This document shows, one piece after another, positions 1-9,124 of a DNA stretch of 25,753 bases. Numbering within the stretch: the first letter of the stretch is position 1; every line of letters begins with the position of its first letter. The position numbers and the translations under genes are program-made. The notes under the pieces are model-generated. The model worked only from the letters and a program-made list of their open reading frames with translations. It ran no database searches and was not told the origin of the DNA. This stretch comes from CAZRGV01 sp964599655 (GTDB taxonomy: Bacteria > Planctomycetota > Planctomycetia > Isosphaerales > Isosphaeraceae). Location: positions 1-25,753 of the forward strand of contig CAZRGV010000092.1 in the NCBI GenBank assembly GCA_964599655.1, read 5' to 3'.

Positions 1-2
1 AC

Positions 3-1091
3 CCCCGCGCCGCGGCGCTGCCCGGATTCGGCCGCGAGGGCAAGCCGGCGGTCTTGATGACCTTGCAAAAGCATCTGCACACGTCGGATTTTTATTCCGG
101 GCTCAGCGTGATGCGGAGCGACGACCTGGGAGCGACCTGGAGCGGTCCCGAGGCCCGGCCCGAACTGGACTGGCGGAGGGAGTCGGACGCGGTGACGATC
201 GCCGTCGCCGACGTGACCCCCGGCTGGCACGCTCCGACGCGGAAGGCGCTGGCGATCGGCGCCCAGGTCCGCTACAGCACGAAGGGCCAGCAGCTCGACG
301 ATGCGCCGAAATCGAACCAGACGGCCTTTGCGATCTATGATCCCGAGACGCGCGCCTGGACCTCGTGGAAGCGGCTCGAGGTGCCCGATGAGCCCGACTT
401 CAACTTCGCCCGGAGTGCCTGCGCCCAGTGGCTCGTGCAACCGGACGGAACCTTGCTGCTGCCGTTTTATCACGGCCCGAATGCAAAAGAACGATTTCGC
501 GTGTCCGTGCTCGCGTACGCCTTCGACGGCAAAACCCCGCGCTACCTGCGACGGGGCAATACGATGAGCCTCGACGTGGATCGGGGCCTGTTCGAGCCGT
601 CGATCATCGAGTTTCAAGGGCGCTATTACCTGACGATCCGCAACGACCGACGCGCCTACGTGGCGGTCGGCGACGACGGTCTGAACTACGAGACGCCTCG
701 CCCGTGGACCTTCGACGACGGCTCGGATCTCGGCAGCGACAACACGCAGCAGCACTGGCTCGCGCACAGCGACGGCCTCTTCCTCGTTTACACCAGGAGA
801 GGGGCCAATAACGACCACGTCATTCGCCACCGAGCCCCGCTGTTCATCGCGAGGGTCGACCCGTCCCGCCTGTGCGTGATTCGCAAGTCGGAACAGATCT
901 TGATCCCCGAGCGAGGGGCCACGCTGGGGAACTTCGGCGCCTCGGCGATCACGGCCGACGAGTCGTGGGTGACGGTGGCCGAGGGCGTCTGGAACGACGA
1001 CGCCCGCAAGCGAGGGGCGAAGGGGGCGGTGTTCGTGGCCCGCGTGGTCTGGTCGAGGCCCAACCGACTGGCGAACGGGGCGGATCATTGA
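3..1091 (+). CDS. Sialidase-like (BNR/Asp-box) protein, 5' truncated by the window edge
   Basis: The reading frame is open from base 3 and ends at a TGA at 1089-1091, so the true start lies upstream. In-frame TTG (54) and ATG (57) codons sit inside what looks like conserved protein, since residues before them (LPGFGREGKPAVL) fit the family. An Asp-box, SDDLGATW, is encoded around 117-140. Later segments, EPSIIEFQGRYYLTIRND and SDNTQQHW, resemble propeller blades of sialidase-fold glycosidases. Family knowledge: Asp-box proteins are six-bladed propellers, often exo-sialidases (GH33) or related glycoside hydrolases. I see only one clear Asp-box and cannot identify the catalytic Arg triad, so substrate is open. 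The sulfatase operon 190 bp downstream suggests a glycan role (inference). Confidence 0.72.
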   Translation, partial: PRAAALPGFGREGKPAVLMTLQKHLHTSDFYSGLSVMRSDDLGATWSGPEARPELDWRRESDAVTIAVADVTPGWHAPTRKALAIGAQVRYSTKGQQLDDAPKSNQTAFAIYDPETRAWTSWKRLEVPDEPDFNFARSACAQWLVQPDGTLLLPFYHGPNAKERFRVSVLAYAFDGKTPRYLRRGNTMSLDVDRGLFEPSIIEFQGRYYLTIRNDRRAYVAVGDDGLNYETPRPWTFDDGSDLGSDNTQQHWLAHSDGLFLVYTRRGANNDHVIRHRAPLFIARVDPSRLCVIRKSEQILIPERGATLGNFGASAITADESWVTVAEGVWNDDARKRGAKGAVFVARVVWSRPNRLANGADH

Positions 1092-1284
1092 GCCTCGCGA
1101 ACCGGCCGGAACGCGAAATCGGGGGCTCCGGGTCCTTGACGCGGGGCCCGATTGGGCACGGAATGGGTTCTATCCACGCTCGGACCCCAACCAGGCACGC
1201 GAGCGATCCGGGCTGGATCGTCCTGGATCCGGCCGGGGATCGGTCATCGACGTCTCGAACCAAGAAACAACGTGGAGAATCCTC

Positions 1285-2709
1285 ATGATGACACGTTTCT
1301 GGCCGTTAGACCGTTTCGGGGTCGTGGCGACCTGGCTGGCCCTGGCCGCGGTTACCTGCGGTTCGCAGATGTCGAGGGCCGCCGACCGGTCGCATCCCAA
1401 CGTGCTGTTCCTGCTGGCCGACGACATGGGGCCCGACGCGATCCGCGCGTTCGGACACCCGGTGATCGAGACACCGAATCTGGACGCGCTGGCGCGGTCG
1501 GGGTTTGTCTTCCGCAACGCCTACTGCCTGGGTGGCAACTCGGCGGCGGTTTGCTTGCCGAGCCGGAACATGATCTTGAGCGGACGAGCCTACTTCCGAT
1601 GGAAGGGTCCGTATGCCTCGGCCGACGACCCGAATTTTCCCGACTCGATGCACCAGGCCGGTTACGAAACGTACCACCACGGCAAACGCGGGAATGTGGC
1701 GTTGAAGATCCAGGAGCGGTTCAACCACAACAAGTATCTCGATGACGAGAAGGAGCGGACCAGCGGCCAACCGGGCAAGACGATCGTGGACGGGGCGGTC
1801 GAGTTTCTCCAGAAACGCCCAAAGGATCGTCCATTTTTCATGTATCTGGCCTTCGAGGCACCTCATGACCCCCGGGTGGCCGACCCGGAATACCTCGCGC
1901 GTTACGACCGATCCAAAATCCCGTTGCCGAAGAATTATCTGCCGGTTCATCCGTTCGACAACGGCGAGATGACGATCCGGGACGAGAAGCTCGCCGCCTG
2001 GCCCCGGACGAAGCCGGAGATTCGCCGGCACCTGCACGAGTACTACGCGGTGATCACGGCCCTCGACCATCACATCGGCCGCTTGATCCAGAGCCTGAAG
2101 GATCAGGGGGAATATGAAAACACGATTATCGTGTTCGCGTCGGACCACGGCCTGGCCATCGGCAGCCACGGGCTGATGGGCAAGCAGAACCTGTACGAAC
2201 ACAGCACGAAGGCCCCCTTGATCTTCGAGGGGCCGGGCATTCCCAAGGGGGAGTCGGACGCGCTGGTCTACCTCCTCGACATTTATCCGACGGTTTGCGA
2301 GCTGGTGGGCGCGAAGGTTCCCGACGGCCTCGACGGCCAGAGCCTCGCGGGGATCATCCACGGAACATCCGCCTCGGTGCGCGAGAGTCTGTTCACGTCG
2401 TACCAGGAGGTCCAGCGCGCGGTGCGAGACGGACAATGGAAAATCATTCGTTATCCTCAGATCAACCGAACCCAGCTCTTTGATCTGAAGACCGATCCCG
2501 ACGAGATGCACGACCTGGCCGGTGATCCCTCGCAAGCGGCCCGGATCGACCGGATGATGGCCTTGCTCAAGGACTGGCAAACGCGGCTGGGCGACACGGC
2601 GCCGTTGACCTCCGACCACCCGCGCGACCCGACGTTCGTGCCGCCCACGGGAAACGAGCCGGCCCCCTTGAAGCCGCAGCCCGAGCGTTTGAAAGCCAAG
2701 ACCCGTTGA
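1285..2709 (+). CDS. Secreted sulfatase (formylglycine-dependent, Cys type)
   Basis: A 474-aa arylsulfatase-superfamily protein that hydrolyses sulfate esters. Residues 1-33 form a signal peptide with a hydrophobic core around 12-24 and likely cleavage near SRA-AD, so it acts outside the cytoplasm. Asp46-Asp47 (LLADDMG) are the N-terminal calcium ligands. Cys90 in CLPSR is the residue converted to formylglycine by a sulfatase-maturing enzyme, which is not in this window. Asp287-His288 (FASDHGLAIGSHG) supply further metal and active-site contacts, followed by Lys300. Length is normal for a bacterial sulfatase. The ATG at 1285 follows GTGGAG (1272-1277) at good spacing; a second ATG sits at 1288. 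It heads a tight operon with the hydrolase, isomerase and oxidoreductase downstream, suggesting desulfation of a glycan that the operon then processes. The exact substrate cannot be read. Confidence 0.93.
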   Translation: MMTRFWPLDRFGVVATWLALAAVTCGSQMSRAADRSHPNVLFLLADDMGPDAIRAFGHPVIETPNLDALARSGFVFRNAYCLGGNSAAVCLPSRNMILSGRAYFRWKGPYASADDPNFPDSMHQAGYETYHHGKRGNVALKIQERFNHNKYLDDEKERTSGQPGKTIVDGAVEFLQKRPKDRPFFMYLAFEAPHDPRVADPEYLARYDRSKIPLPKNYLPVHPFDNGEMTIRDEKLAAWPRTKPEIRRHLHEYYAVITALDHHIGRLIQSLKDQGEYENTIIVFASDHGLAIGSHGLMGKQNLYEHSTKAPLIFEGPGIPKGESDALVYLLDIYPTVCELVGAKVPDGLDGQSLAGIIHGTSASVRESLFTSYQEVQRAVRDGQWKIIRYPQINRTQLFDLKTDPDEMHDLAGDPSQAARIDRMMALLKDWQTRLGDTAPLTSDHPRDPTFVPPTGNEPAPLKPQPERLKAKTR

Positions 2710-2734
2710 CGATCTCTGAAGGAGAATGGCCGAT

Positions 2735-4090
2735 ATGATCGCACAAGGAATTCTTGGAGCACTGTTCGGGTTGCTGATCGGGGCCAGCGAGGCCGAACCG
2801 CCGTCGCAACGTCCCGATGGCGTGTGGACGCGACACGTGCCCGCCTCGACCGAACCGGGAGCGCTGGCGATCGAGGTGACGTACTACCTCTGGCTTCCGC
2901 CTCGGGCGAAGACGATCCGAGGGGTAATCGTGCATCAGCACGGCTGCGGGGAGGGGGCCGAGCGAGGCGGCGAGACGGCCATTGATGACCTGCACTGGCG
3001 GGCCTTGGCCGCGAAGCGGGATTGCGCCCTGTTCGGTTCGAGCTACCGAGCGCTCGGCGACTGCGCCTCGTGGTTCGATCCCGAGCGGGGGTCGGCGGCG
3101 GCGTTCACGCAGTCGCTCGACGCCTTCGGCAAGGCGACCGGCCACCCCGAGCTGAGCAAGGTTCCCTGGGCCCTCTGGGGCCATTCGGGCGGGGCGGTCT
3201 GGGCGTACAAGATGTTCGAGAAGTACCCCGAGCGGACGCTGGCGGTGTTTCTGCGGTCGGGTCGTCCGACCCGGTTCGAGCCCGGCAAGCCGGGCGGCGA
3301 GGTCCTTCCCTCGCGCGAGGTCACGCGAAGCGTTCCGGTTGTCAGCAACGTCGGCCTGAAAGAGCGCGAGGACGCGCGGTTTGGGGTCGGCTATGCCGAC
3401 AGCCTGGCGTTCTTCTCCCATTGGCGGAAGGACGGAGCCCGGGTCGCGTTCGCTCCGGATCCGAAAACGAGCCACGAGTGCGGCAACGGGCGCTACCTGG
3501 CGATTCCGTTCTTCGATGCCTGCCTGGCTCAGCGGTTGCCGGAGGTGGGGGCGGCGGATCTCTCGCCGAGACCGATCGACGACGCGAAGGCCTGGCTGGG
3601 CGATCACGAAACCGGAGCGATCGCGCCTCGGGACCGGTTCCAGGGGGACGCCTCGACCGCGTCGTGGCTGCCGGACGAGACGTGCGCCCGAGCCTGGCAC
3701 GAGCTCGTCACGAAGGGGGAAGTGACCGATCCAACGCCACCGGCGAGCGCTCCTGAGATCCTCGAGGCGAAGGCCGACGGGGCGTCGAAGGTGGTGCTCA
3801 CCTGGAGCGCTTCGCCCGACTTCGAGAGTGGCATTCGCGCGTTCGCGGTCTATCGGGACGGCCAGCCTCTGACCACCGTGACCCCGTCGGCCAAGGCGCG
3901 ATTCGCGATCCCGCAGTTCCAGCAGATCAGCTATCACGACACGCCGGAGGCTCCCGTGCCGCCACTTCGATTCACGGATGAAAATGTTCAATCGGGCACG
4001 ACGTATCGCTACGAGTTGACGACGATCAACGGTGCCGGTCAGGAATCACCCCGGAGCGCGCCGGTGAGCGTCACGACGCCCGAACGTTGA
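2735..4090 (+). CDS. Secreted alpha/beta hydrolase with C-terminal fibronectin type III domain
   Basis: A 451-aa predicted serine esterase-like enzyme. Start choice: AAGGAG at 2719-2724 is 10 nt from the ATG at 2735 but only 1 nt from the ATG at 2726, so 2735 is preferred; the longer version adds three residues. The N-terminus (IAQGILGALFGLLIGASEAE) looks like a signal peptide, though its n-region has no Lys or Arg, which is unusual. The hydrolase domain has an oxyanion-type HQHGCGEG stretch and a nucleophile elbow GHSGG with Ser151. His247 (KTSHECGNGR) is a candidate catalytic histidine. Residues from about 338 to the end read as one fibronectin-III domain (VVLTWSASPDFESGIRAF to TYRYELTTINGAG), typical of extracellular glycan enzymes. 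It lies 25 bp after the sulfatase. It may deacylate a glycan; substrate is inferred only from context. Confidence 0.8.
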   Translation: MIAQGILGALFGLLIGASEAEPPSQRPDGVWTRHVPASTEPGALAIEVTYYLWLPPRAKTIRGVIVHQHGCGEGAERGGETAIDDLHWRALAAKRDCALFGSSYRALGDCASWFDPERGSAAAFTQSLDAFGKATGHPELSKVPWALWGHSGGAVWAYKMFEKYPERTLAVFLRSGRPTRFEPGKPGGEVLPSREVTRSVPVVSNVGLKEREDARFGVGYADSLAFFSHWRKDGARVAFAPDPKTSHECGNGRYLAIPFFDACLAQRLPEVGAADLSPRPIDDAKAWLGDHETGAIAPRDRFQGDASTASWLPDETCARAWHELVTKGEVTDPTPPASAPEILEAKADGASKVVLTWSASPDFESGIRAFAVYRDGQPLTTVTPSAKARFAIPQFQQISYHDTPEAPVPPLRFTDENVQSGTTYRYELTTINGAGQESPRSAPVSVTTPER

Positions 4091-4129
4091 CGAGGCCCGA
4101 ATTCTGAACGAACGGAGCGAGAGCCGGCC

Positions 4130-5032
4130 ATGCCCTTGAGGATTTCCGCCTTTCCGAAATGTTACCTCGACCAGATCGCCGGCGATCGGACGATGTCGGT
4201 GTTCGACTGGATCGAGATGGCCCGCGCGCTCGACGCCGACGGCCTGGAGATGTACGACGGATTTTTCACCAGTCTCGACGACGCGTACCTCGACCAGGTT
4301 GGGGAGGCCATCGAGCAGGCCGGCTTCGCCATGCCAATGCTTTGCTGCTCGCCCGACTTTACCAATCCCGACGCCGATGCCCGCAAGCGGGCCGTGGAGC
4401 GCGAGGCGGAGATGATCCGCGTCACCCGCCGGCTCGGCGGGCCGAGGGCCGTCTGCCGGGTGCTCTCAGGCCAGCGCTACCCGCAGGTCGACCGCGGGCA
4501 AGGGCTGTCGTGGGTCGTCGAATGCATCAACGAAGTTCTACCCGTAGCCAGGGAACATGACATCGTGCTTGGCCTGGAGAACCACTACAAGGACGGGTTC
4601 TGGGCGTATCCCGAGTTCGCGCAGAAGCAGGACGTGTTTCTCGAACTGCTGAATGCCATTGCTGATCGCGACCACTTCGGCGTGCAGTATGATCCGTCGA
4701 ACGCGATCGTCGCCGGTGACGACCCGATCGCGCTGCTGGAGGCCGTCGCCGATCGAGTCGTGAGCATGCACGCCAGCGATCGCTACTTGGCCGAAGGGAC
4801 CACGCTGGAGGAGCTTCGCCAGAGCGACGGCACGCTTGGGTACTCGCCCAACCTTCGACACGGAGTCGTGGGCAAGGGACTCAACGACTACGACGCGATC
4901 TTTCGGATCCTGGCGTCGCGCGGGTATCGCGGCTGGGTCAGCATTGAAGACGGCATGAACGGCATGGAGGAAATGGCCGAGTCGCTCGCCTTCCTGCGAC
5001 GCATGAGCGACCGGTACTTCGCGGAGCCCTGA
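4130..5032 (+). CDS. Sugar phosphate isomerase/epimerase-like TIM-barrel protein
   Basis: A 300-aa protein of the xylose-isomerase-like/AP-endonuclease-2 TIM-barrel superfamily. Candidate metal ligands sit at the usual strand ends: Glu150 (GLGLENHY), Asp188 (VQYDPSN), His214 (VSMHASD) and Glu273 (VSIEDGMNG). A segment at about 219-245 (AEGTTLEELRQSDG onward) looks like an active-site lid. There is no signal peptide, so it should act in the cytoplasm. The ATG at 4130 has a weak GGAG upstream. The gene starts 39 bp after the hydrolase and its stop is one base from the start of the Gfo/Idh oxidoreductase; isomerase/oxidoreductase pairs commonly work together on keto-sugars or cyclitols. The substrate cannot be deduced, and a hydrolase role on 3-keto-glycosides is also possible. 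Confidence 0.87.
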   Translation: MPLRISAFPKCYLDQIAGDRTMSVFDWIEMARALDADGLEMYDGFFTSLDDAYLDQVGEAIEQAGFAMPMLCCSPDFTNPDADARKRAVEREAEMIRVTRRLGGPRAVCRVLSGQRYPQVDRGQGLSWVVECINEVLPVAREHDIVLGLENHYKDGFWAYPEFAQKQDVFLELLNAIADRDHFGVQYDPSNAIVAGDDPIALLEAVADRVVSMHASDRYLAEGTTLEELRQSDGTLGYSPNLRHGVVGKGLNDYDAIFRILASRGYRGWVSIEDGMNGMEEMAESLAFLRRMSDRYFAEP

Positions 5033-5033
5033 C

Positions 5034-6161
5034 GTGAACGGTGTGCGAACGGCCCTGATCGGCTGCGGCAAGGTGGGGGGCATCCATGCCGAGGCCCTGA
5101 AACGTTTACCGGAATCCACGTTCGTCGCGGTCTGCGACGCGAGCCTCGAACGGGCCGAAACGTTCGCCTCGCGGTTCGGCACGCGCGCCTACAGCGATGT
5201 GCCGACCATGCTGCGCGAATCGGGTGTCGAGGCGGCCATGATCTGCACGCCGCACCCGCGGCATGCCGAACCGGCGATTCAGGCGGCCGAGGCCGGAGTG
5301 CACGTGCTGATCGAGAAGCCGATGGCCGCCTCGCTCGAGGACTGCGACGCCATGCTCAGCGCGGCTCGCAAGTCCGGAATCACCGTCGGGGTCGTCAGTC
5401 AGCGGCGGCTTTACGAGCCGGTCCTTCGCATGAAGGCCGCGATCGACGCGGGCAAGATCGGCCGGCCCGCGCTCGGCCTCGTCTCGATGTTCTCCTGGCG
5501 CGACGAGGCGTACTACCGCTCCGATCCCTGGCGAGGCCGCTGGGCGACCGAGGGAGGTGGCGTCCTCGTCAACCAGTCGCCTCACCAACTCGACCTGCTC
5601 CAGTGGTTCATGGGCGAAATCGACGAGATCAGCGGCGACTGGGCCAACCTGAACCACCCGTACATCGAGGTCGAAGACACCGCCGTCGCCACGGTTCGAT
5701 TCAAGAGCGGAGGGTTGGGGTCCATCGTCGTGAGCCTCGCGCAGCGTCCCGGACTCTACACCAAAGTGCATATTCACGGGTCGAACGGCGCCTCGGTGGG
5801 CGTGGAGACCGATCGGGGGGCGACCTTCGTGGCTGGCATGTCCTCAATCACCGAGCCGCCGCTCAACGACCTCTGGACCATCCCCGGCGAAGAGCATCGC
5901 CTCGCCGAATTCCAGAACGAAGATCGTCTGCGTTTCCAGCAAGTCGACGGCACAACGTATTATCATGCCCTCCAGATTCGCGAGTTCCTCCAGGCCGTCC
6001 AGAACAACCGGCCTCCGCTGGTAACCGGTGAAGACGGGCGGATCGTGGTGGCGATGTTCTCGGCCATTTACCGCTCTCATCAAGAACGCCGGGCCATTCG
6101 ATTCCCGCTTGAGTCTCGAGGCGAAGCCAGCCGCGATTCCTTGGACCCGGGACGGCCCTGA
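5034..6161 (+). CDS. Gfo/Idh/MocA family NAD(P)-dependent oxidoreductase
   Basis: A 375-aa cytoplasmic dehydrogenase. The N-terminal Rossmann fold carries GCGKVGG at residues 10-16. The family EKP motif is at 94-96, with Lys95 the likely catalytic lysine. The second domain shows GGGVLVNQSPHQLD (173-187), with His184 the usual proton-relay histidine. The gene starts with GTG at 5034, one base after the stop of the isomerase gene (TGA 5030-5032), so translational coupling is likely. Family members oxidise or reduce hydroxyls of sugars and inositols. Pairing with the TIM-barrel protein suggests oxidation and epimerisation of a sugar released by the secreted enzymes upstream (inference). It lacks the Tat signal seen on many planctomycete Gfo/Idh proteins. 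It is the last gene of this operon. Confidence 0.92.
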   Translation: MNGVRTALIGCGKVGGIHAEALKRLPESTFVAVCDASLERAETFASRFGTRAYSDVPTMLRESGVEAAMICTPHPRHAEPAIQAAEAGVHVLIEKPMAASLEDCDAMLSAARKSGITVGVVSQRRLYEPVLRMKAAIDAGKIGRPALGLVSMFSWRDEAYYRSDPWRGRWATEGGGVLVNQSPHQLDLLQWFMGEIDEISGDWANLNHPYIEVEDTAVATVRFKSGGLGSIVVSLAQRPGLYTKVHIHGSNGASVGVETDRGATFVAGMSSITEPPLNDLWTIPGEEHRLAEFQNEDRLRFQQVDGTTYYHALQIREFLQAVQNNRPPLVTGEDGRIVVAMFSAIYRSHQERRAIRFPLESRGEASRDSLDPGRP

Positions 6162-6251
6162 TCCCGCGCGGTCGTCGCGGACAAGGTCGTACCCGTTGCG
6201 ATTGGCGAGGCCTCGAAACGGATCACGCGAACCGTCGTGCTGATTTCTCGA

Positions 6252-6280
6252 TTGCCCCGTCGGGACGGGACGGCTATCCT
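6252..6280 (+). promoter_or_regulatory. Candidate sigma70-type promoter upstream of the PSCyt/DUF1501 unit
   Basis: TTGCCC (6252-6257) is separated by 17 bp from TATCCT (6275-6280). Each box matches consensus at four of six positions. It lies in the 284-bp gap after the Gfo/Idh gene, about 165 bp before the cytochrome gene start. No terminator was recognised in this gap, so read-through from the upstream operon is also possible. Confidence 0.3.
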
Positions 6281-6445
6281 GGAATGTGGCGCGGCTGAAG
6301 GCCATCTCAGCCGCCGCTCCCTCGAATGCAACGACCGCGGGCCCTTGACCCCGCCCGCGACCCACCCGAACGCTCTCCGTTTTGAATTCTCGCGGCACGG
6401 TCCACCCACGTCGCGAGCCAGCCGGCAATAGCCTGGAACCCTGCG

Positions 6446-9109
6446 ATGGCGAATTCCCGATGGCTGGTCCGATCGTGCATGCTCTGGATTCTCGTCGGCG
6501 CCTGCCGTGTCGCCGCCGGCGCCGAACCCATTGCCAACGAAACCTCGCTCACCTTCGAGCAACACGTGCGGCCGATTCTCAAGGCCCACTGCTTCCATTG
6601 CCACGGTGAGGAAAACAAACCGAAAGGCGGCCTCGACCTCCGCCTGGCTCGTCTGATGGTGCAGGGGGGAGACTCGGGCGAGGCCATCGTTCCCGGCAAG
6701 CACGACGAGAGCTACCTCTGGGAACGGATCGACGCCGACGAGATGCCGCCGGGCGAAAAAAAACTCACGCCCCAGGAAAAGGCGGTCATCACACAGTGGA
6801 TCGACCAGGGAGCACCCACCGCCCGACCGGAACCCGAATCGCTGCCGCCTGGGCCGGTTTTTTCCGAGGAGGAACGGGCCTTCTGGTCGTTCCAGCCGAT
6901 CCAGCGTCCCGAGATCCCGAAGGTCGAGCATCGCGAACAAGTTCGGACACCCATCGACGCCTTCTTGCTGCGCCGGCTCGAAGAAAAGAAGCTTACCTTC
7001 TCACCTGAGGCCGATAAGCGCACCTTGATCCGTCGCGTCTCGATCGACCTGACCGGTCTGCCTCCCTCGCCCGACGACGTGGCGCTCTTCCTGGCCGACA
7101 CCGCCCCCGACGCCTACGAGCGGCTCGTCGATCGCCTGCTCAGCACACCACAGTATGGCGAGCGTTGGGCCAGGCACTGGCTGGATGTCGCCGGCTTCGC
7201 CGATAGCGACGGCTACACCCCCAAGGATCCGGTGCGCCCATACGCGTACAAGTATCGCGACTATTTGATTCGTTCGATCAACGCCGACCGACCCTGGAAT
7301 ACGTTGATCCAGGAGCAACTGGCCGGCGACGAGATGCTCGAACCGCCCTATACGAATCTCACGCCCGAACAAACCGACCGGCTCGTCGCGACCGGTTTTC
7401 TGCGGATGGCGCCCGACGGCACCGGGGACTCCAGCGCCGATCAGAACCTGGCCCGCAACGACGTGATCGCCGAGACGATCAAGATCGTTTCGACCTCACT
7501 CCTTGGGCTGACCGTCGGCTGCGCCCAGTGCCACGCCCACCGCTACGACCCGATCTCGCAGGAAGACTACTATCGGCTGCGGGCGATCTTCGAGCCGGCC
7601 TATGACTGGAAACACTGGCGATCGCCCAGCGCCCGGCTGGTCTCGCTCTGGACCGATGCCGATCGCCAGAAAGCCGCCGAGGTCGATGCCGAGGTCAAGA
7701 CCATCCAGAAGGAACAGCAGAGCAAGCTCGAAGAACTCGTCGCCCAGGTTCTCGAGAAAGAACTCGAAGCGGCCCCCGAGGAACTTCGACCAAAGCTGCG
7801 CGAAGCACGCGACACAGCGGTCAAGGATCGCTCTCCGGAGCAGATTCAACTACTGAAAGATTATCCGCGTGTTAACGTTTCGATCGGCAATGTCTCCCTC
7901 TACGACGCGAAGAGCCATCGCGAAATTACTGGCAAATATGCCAAGCTCATCTCGGACGCGAAATCCAAGCGCCCGGCCGAGGACTTCGTGCAATGCCTGA
8001 CCGAGGTGCCGGGCCAGGTGCCGGCCACGTACCTCTTTTCCCGAGGCGACTACAACCAGCCGCGCCAGGAGGTCAGGCCGGGCGAACTGACAATCTTGAC
8101 CGGAGCCGAGACGCCCGAGATTCCCATCGACGATCCGGACGGGCCGACGACCGGACGACGCCTGGCCTATGCCCGGTACTTGACCAGCGGCCGGCATCCG
8201 CTGGTCGCTCGCGTGCTCGTCAACCGGGTCTGGCACCACCATTTCGGTCGAGGCCTCGTCGGCACGCCGGCCGACTTCGGCGCGCTCGGCGAGCGCCCCT
8301 CGCACCCCGAGTTGCTCGACTGGCTGGCGGATGATTTCATGCGAGGTGGCTGGACGCTCAAGCGCTTGCATAAGATGATCGTAACCTCGACCGCCTACCG
8401 ACAGATTTCGCGTCGGACCGAGGCGATCGACGCCGTCGATCCCGAGAATCGCCTGCTGGGCCGCATGTCGGTCCGCCGGCTCGAGGCCGAGGTCATTCGA
8501 GATGCGATCCTCGCCACCAGCGGCGCACTGGTTCGGGACATGTTCGGCCCGCCGGTGCCGGTCACGCCCGATGAGGCTGGGCAGGTGATCGTCGGCGTCG
8601 ATACCAGGGATTCGGCGGGCCGGCCGACCGGCAAGTCGGTCTCCCTCGGTAACGACGAGTTTCGTCGAAGTGTGTATATTCAGGTGCGTCGCAGCCTGCC
8701 TTTGAACCTGATGGAAGCCTTCGACGCCCCGTCGCTGTCGCCCAACTGCGAGCTCCGCTCGACCTCGACCGTGGCTCCGCAGGCCCTGATGCTTATGAAT
8801 AATGAGTTCGTCGTGTCGCAGTCCGAGGTCTTCGCCAGGCGGGTCGAGAGCAGCGCCGGGGACGAACCGGCCTCGCAGGCGCGGCTGGCCTGGCAACTGG
8901 CGCTCACCAACGAGCCGACGGACGAGCAGGTGGCGTCGGCCGTGGCGTTCCTCGCCCAGCAGCGTGAGGACTTCGAGGCGAAGGCCAAGGAGGCCGCGGC
9001 GGAGCTGAAGGGCAAGCCGGCTCCGGAACGTTCTAGCCCGGCACACCAGGCCCTGGCCAGCTTCTGCCAGGCGCTGCTGAGTTCCAACGCATTCCTTTAT
9101 GTCGACTGA
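6446..9109 (+). CDS. Planctomycete cytochrome protein: PSCyt1, DUF1549 and DUF1553
   Basis: An 887-aa exported protein. Residues 1-26 form a signal peptide. The PSCyt1 domain follows with a heme-c site C49-F-H-C52-H53 and a probable axial methionine, Met100, in DEMPPG. DUF1549 (PSCyt2) starts near TPIDAFLLRRLEE (168) and includes VSIDLTGLPPSPDD. A second CxxCH, C359-A-Q-C362-H363, lies in the family-typical segment GCAQCHAHRYDPIS. Residues about 400-460 are charged and helix-rich, probably coiled coil. DUF1553 (PSD1) begins near RRLAYARYLTSGRHPLV (about 572) and runs to the end (SNAFLYVD). Length is usual for the family. The DUF1501 gene starts 15 bp downstream, the normal arrangement. Biochemical function is unknown; electron transfer or enzymatic activity at the cell envelope is inferred from the heme motifs. 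Predicted c-type heme attachment requires export. Confidence 0.95.
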   Translation: MANSRWLVRSCMLWILVGACRVAAGAEPIANETSLTFEQHVRPILKAHCFHCHGEENKPKGGLDLRLARLMVQGGDSGEAIVPGKHDESYLWERIDADEMPPGEKKLTPQEKAVITQWIDQGAPTARPEPESLPPGPVFSEEERAFWSFQPIQRPEIPKVEHREQVRTPIDAFLLRRLEEKKLTFSPEADKRTLIRRVSIDLTGLPPSPDDVALFLADTAPDAYERLVDRLLSTPQYGERWARHWLDVAGFADSDGYTPKDPVRPYAYKYRDYLIRSINADRPWNTLIQEQLAGDEMLEPPYTNLTPEQTDRLVATGFLRMAPDGTGDSSADQNLARNDVIAETIKIVSTSLLGLTVGCAQCHAHRYDPISQEDYYRLRAIFEPAYDWKHWRSPSARLVSLWTDADRQKAAEVDAEVKTIQKEQQSKLEELVAQVLEKELEAAPEELRPKLREARDTAVKDRSPEQIQLLKDYPRVNVSIGNVSLYDAKSHREITGKYAKLISDAKSKRPAEDFVQCLTEVPGQVPATYLFSRGDYNQPRQEVRPGELTILTGAETPEIPIDDPDGPTTGRRLAYARYLTSGRHPLVARVLVNRVWHHHFGRGLVGTPADFGALGERPSHPELLDWLADDFMRGGWTLKRLHKMIVTSTAYRQISRRTEAIDAVDPENRLLGRMSVRRLEAEVIRDAILATSGALVRDMFGPPVPVTPDEAGQVIVGVDTRDSAGRPTGKSVSLGNDEFRRSVYIQVRRSLPLNLMEAFDAPSLSPNCELRSTSTVAPQALMLMNNEFVVSQSEVFARRVESSAGDEPASQARLAWQLALTNEPTDEQVASAVAFLAQQREDFEAKAKEAAAELKGKPAPERSSPAHQALASFCQALLSSNAFLYVD

Positions 9110-9124
9110 ACGAGAGGCCCGGTC

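Noticed and set aside
1306..2619. 437-codon open frame on the minus strand
   Set aside because: It is fully antisense to the sulfatase with all motifs on the plus strand; its sequence is Arg/Val-rich with no domain. It is a high-GC shadow.
2567..3991. 474-codon open frame on the minus strand
   Set aside because: Antisense to the alpha/beta hydrolase, Arg-rich and without motifs; an artefact of GC-rich third positions.
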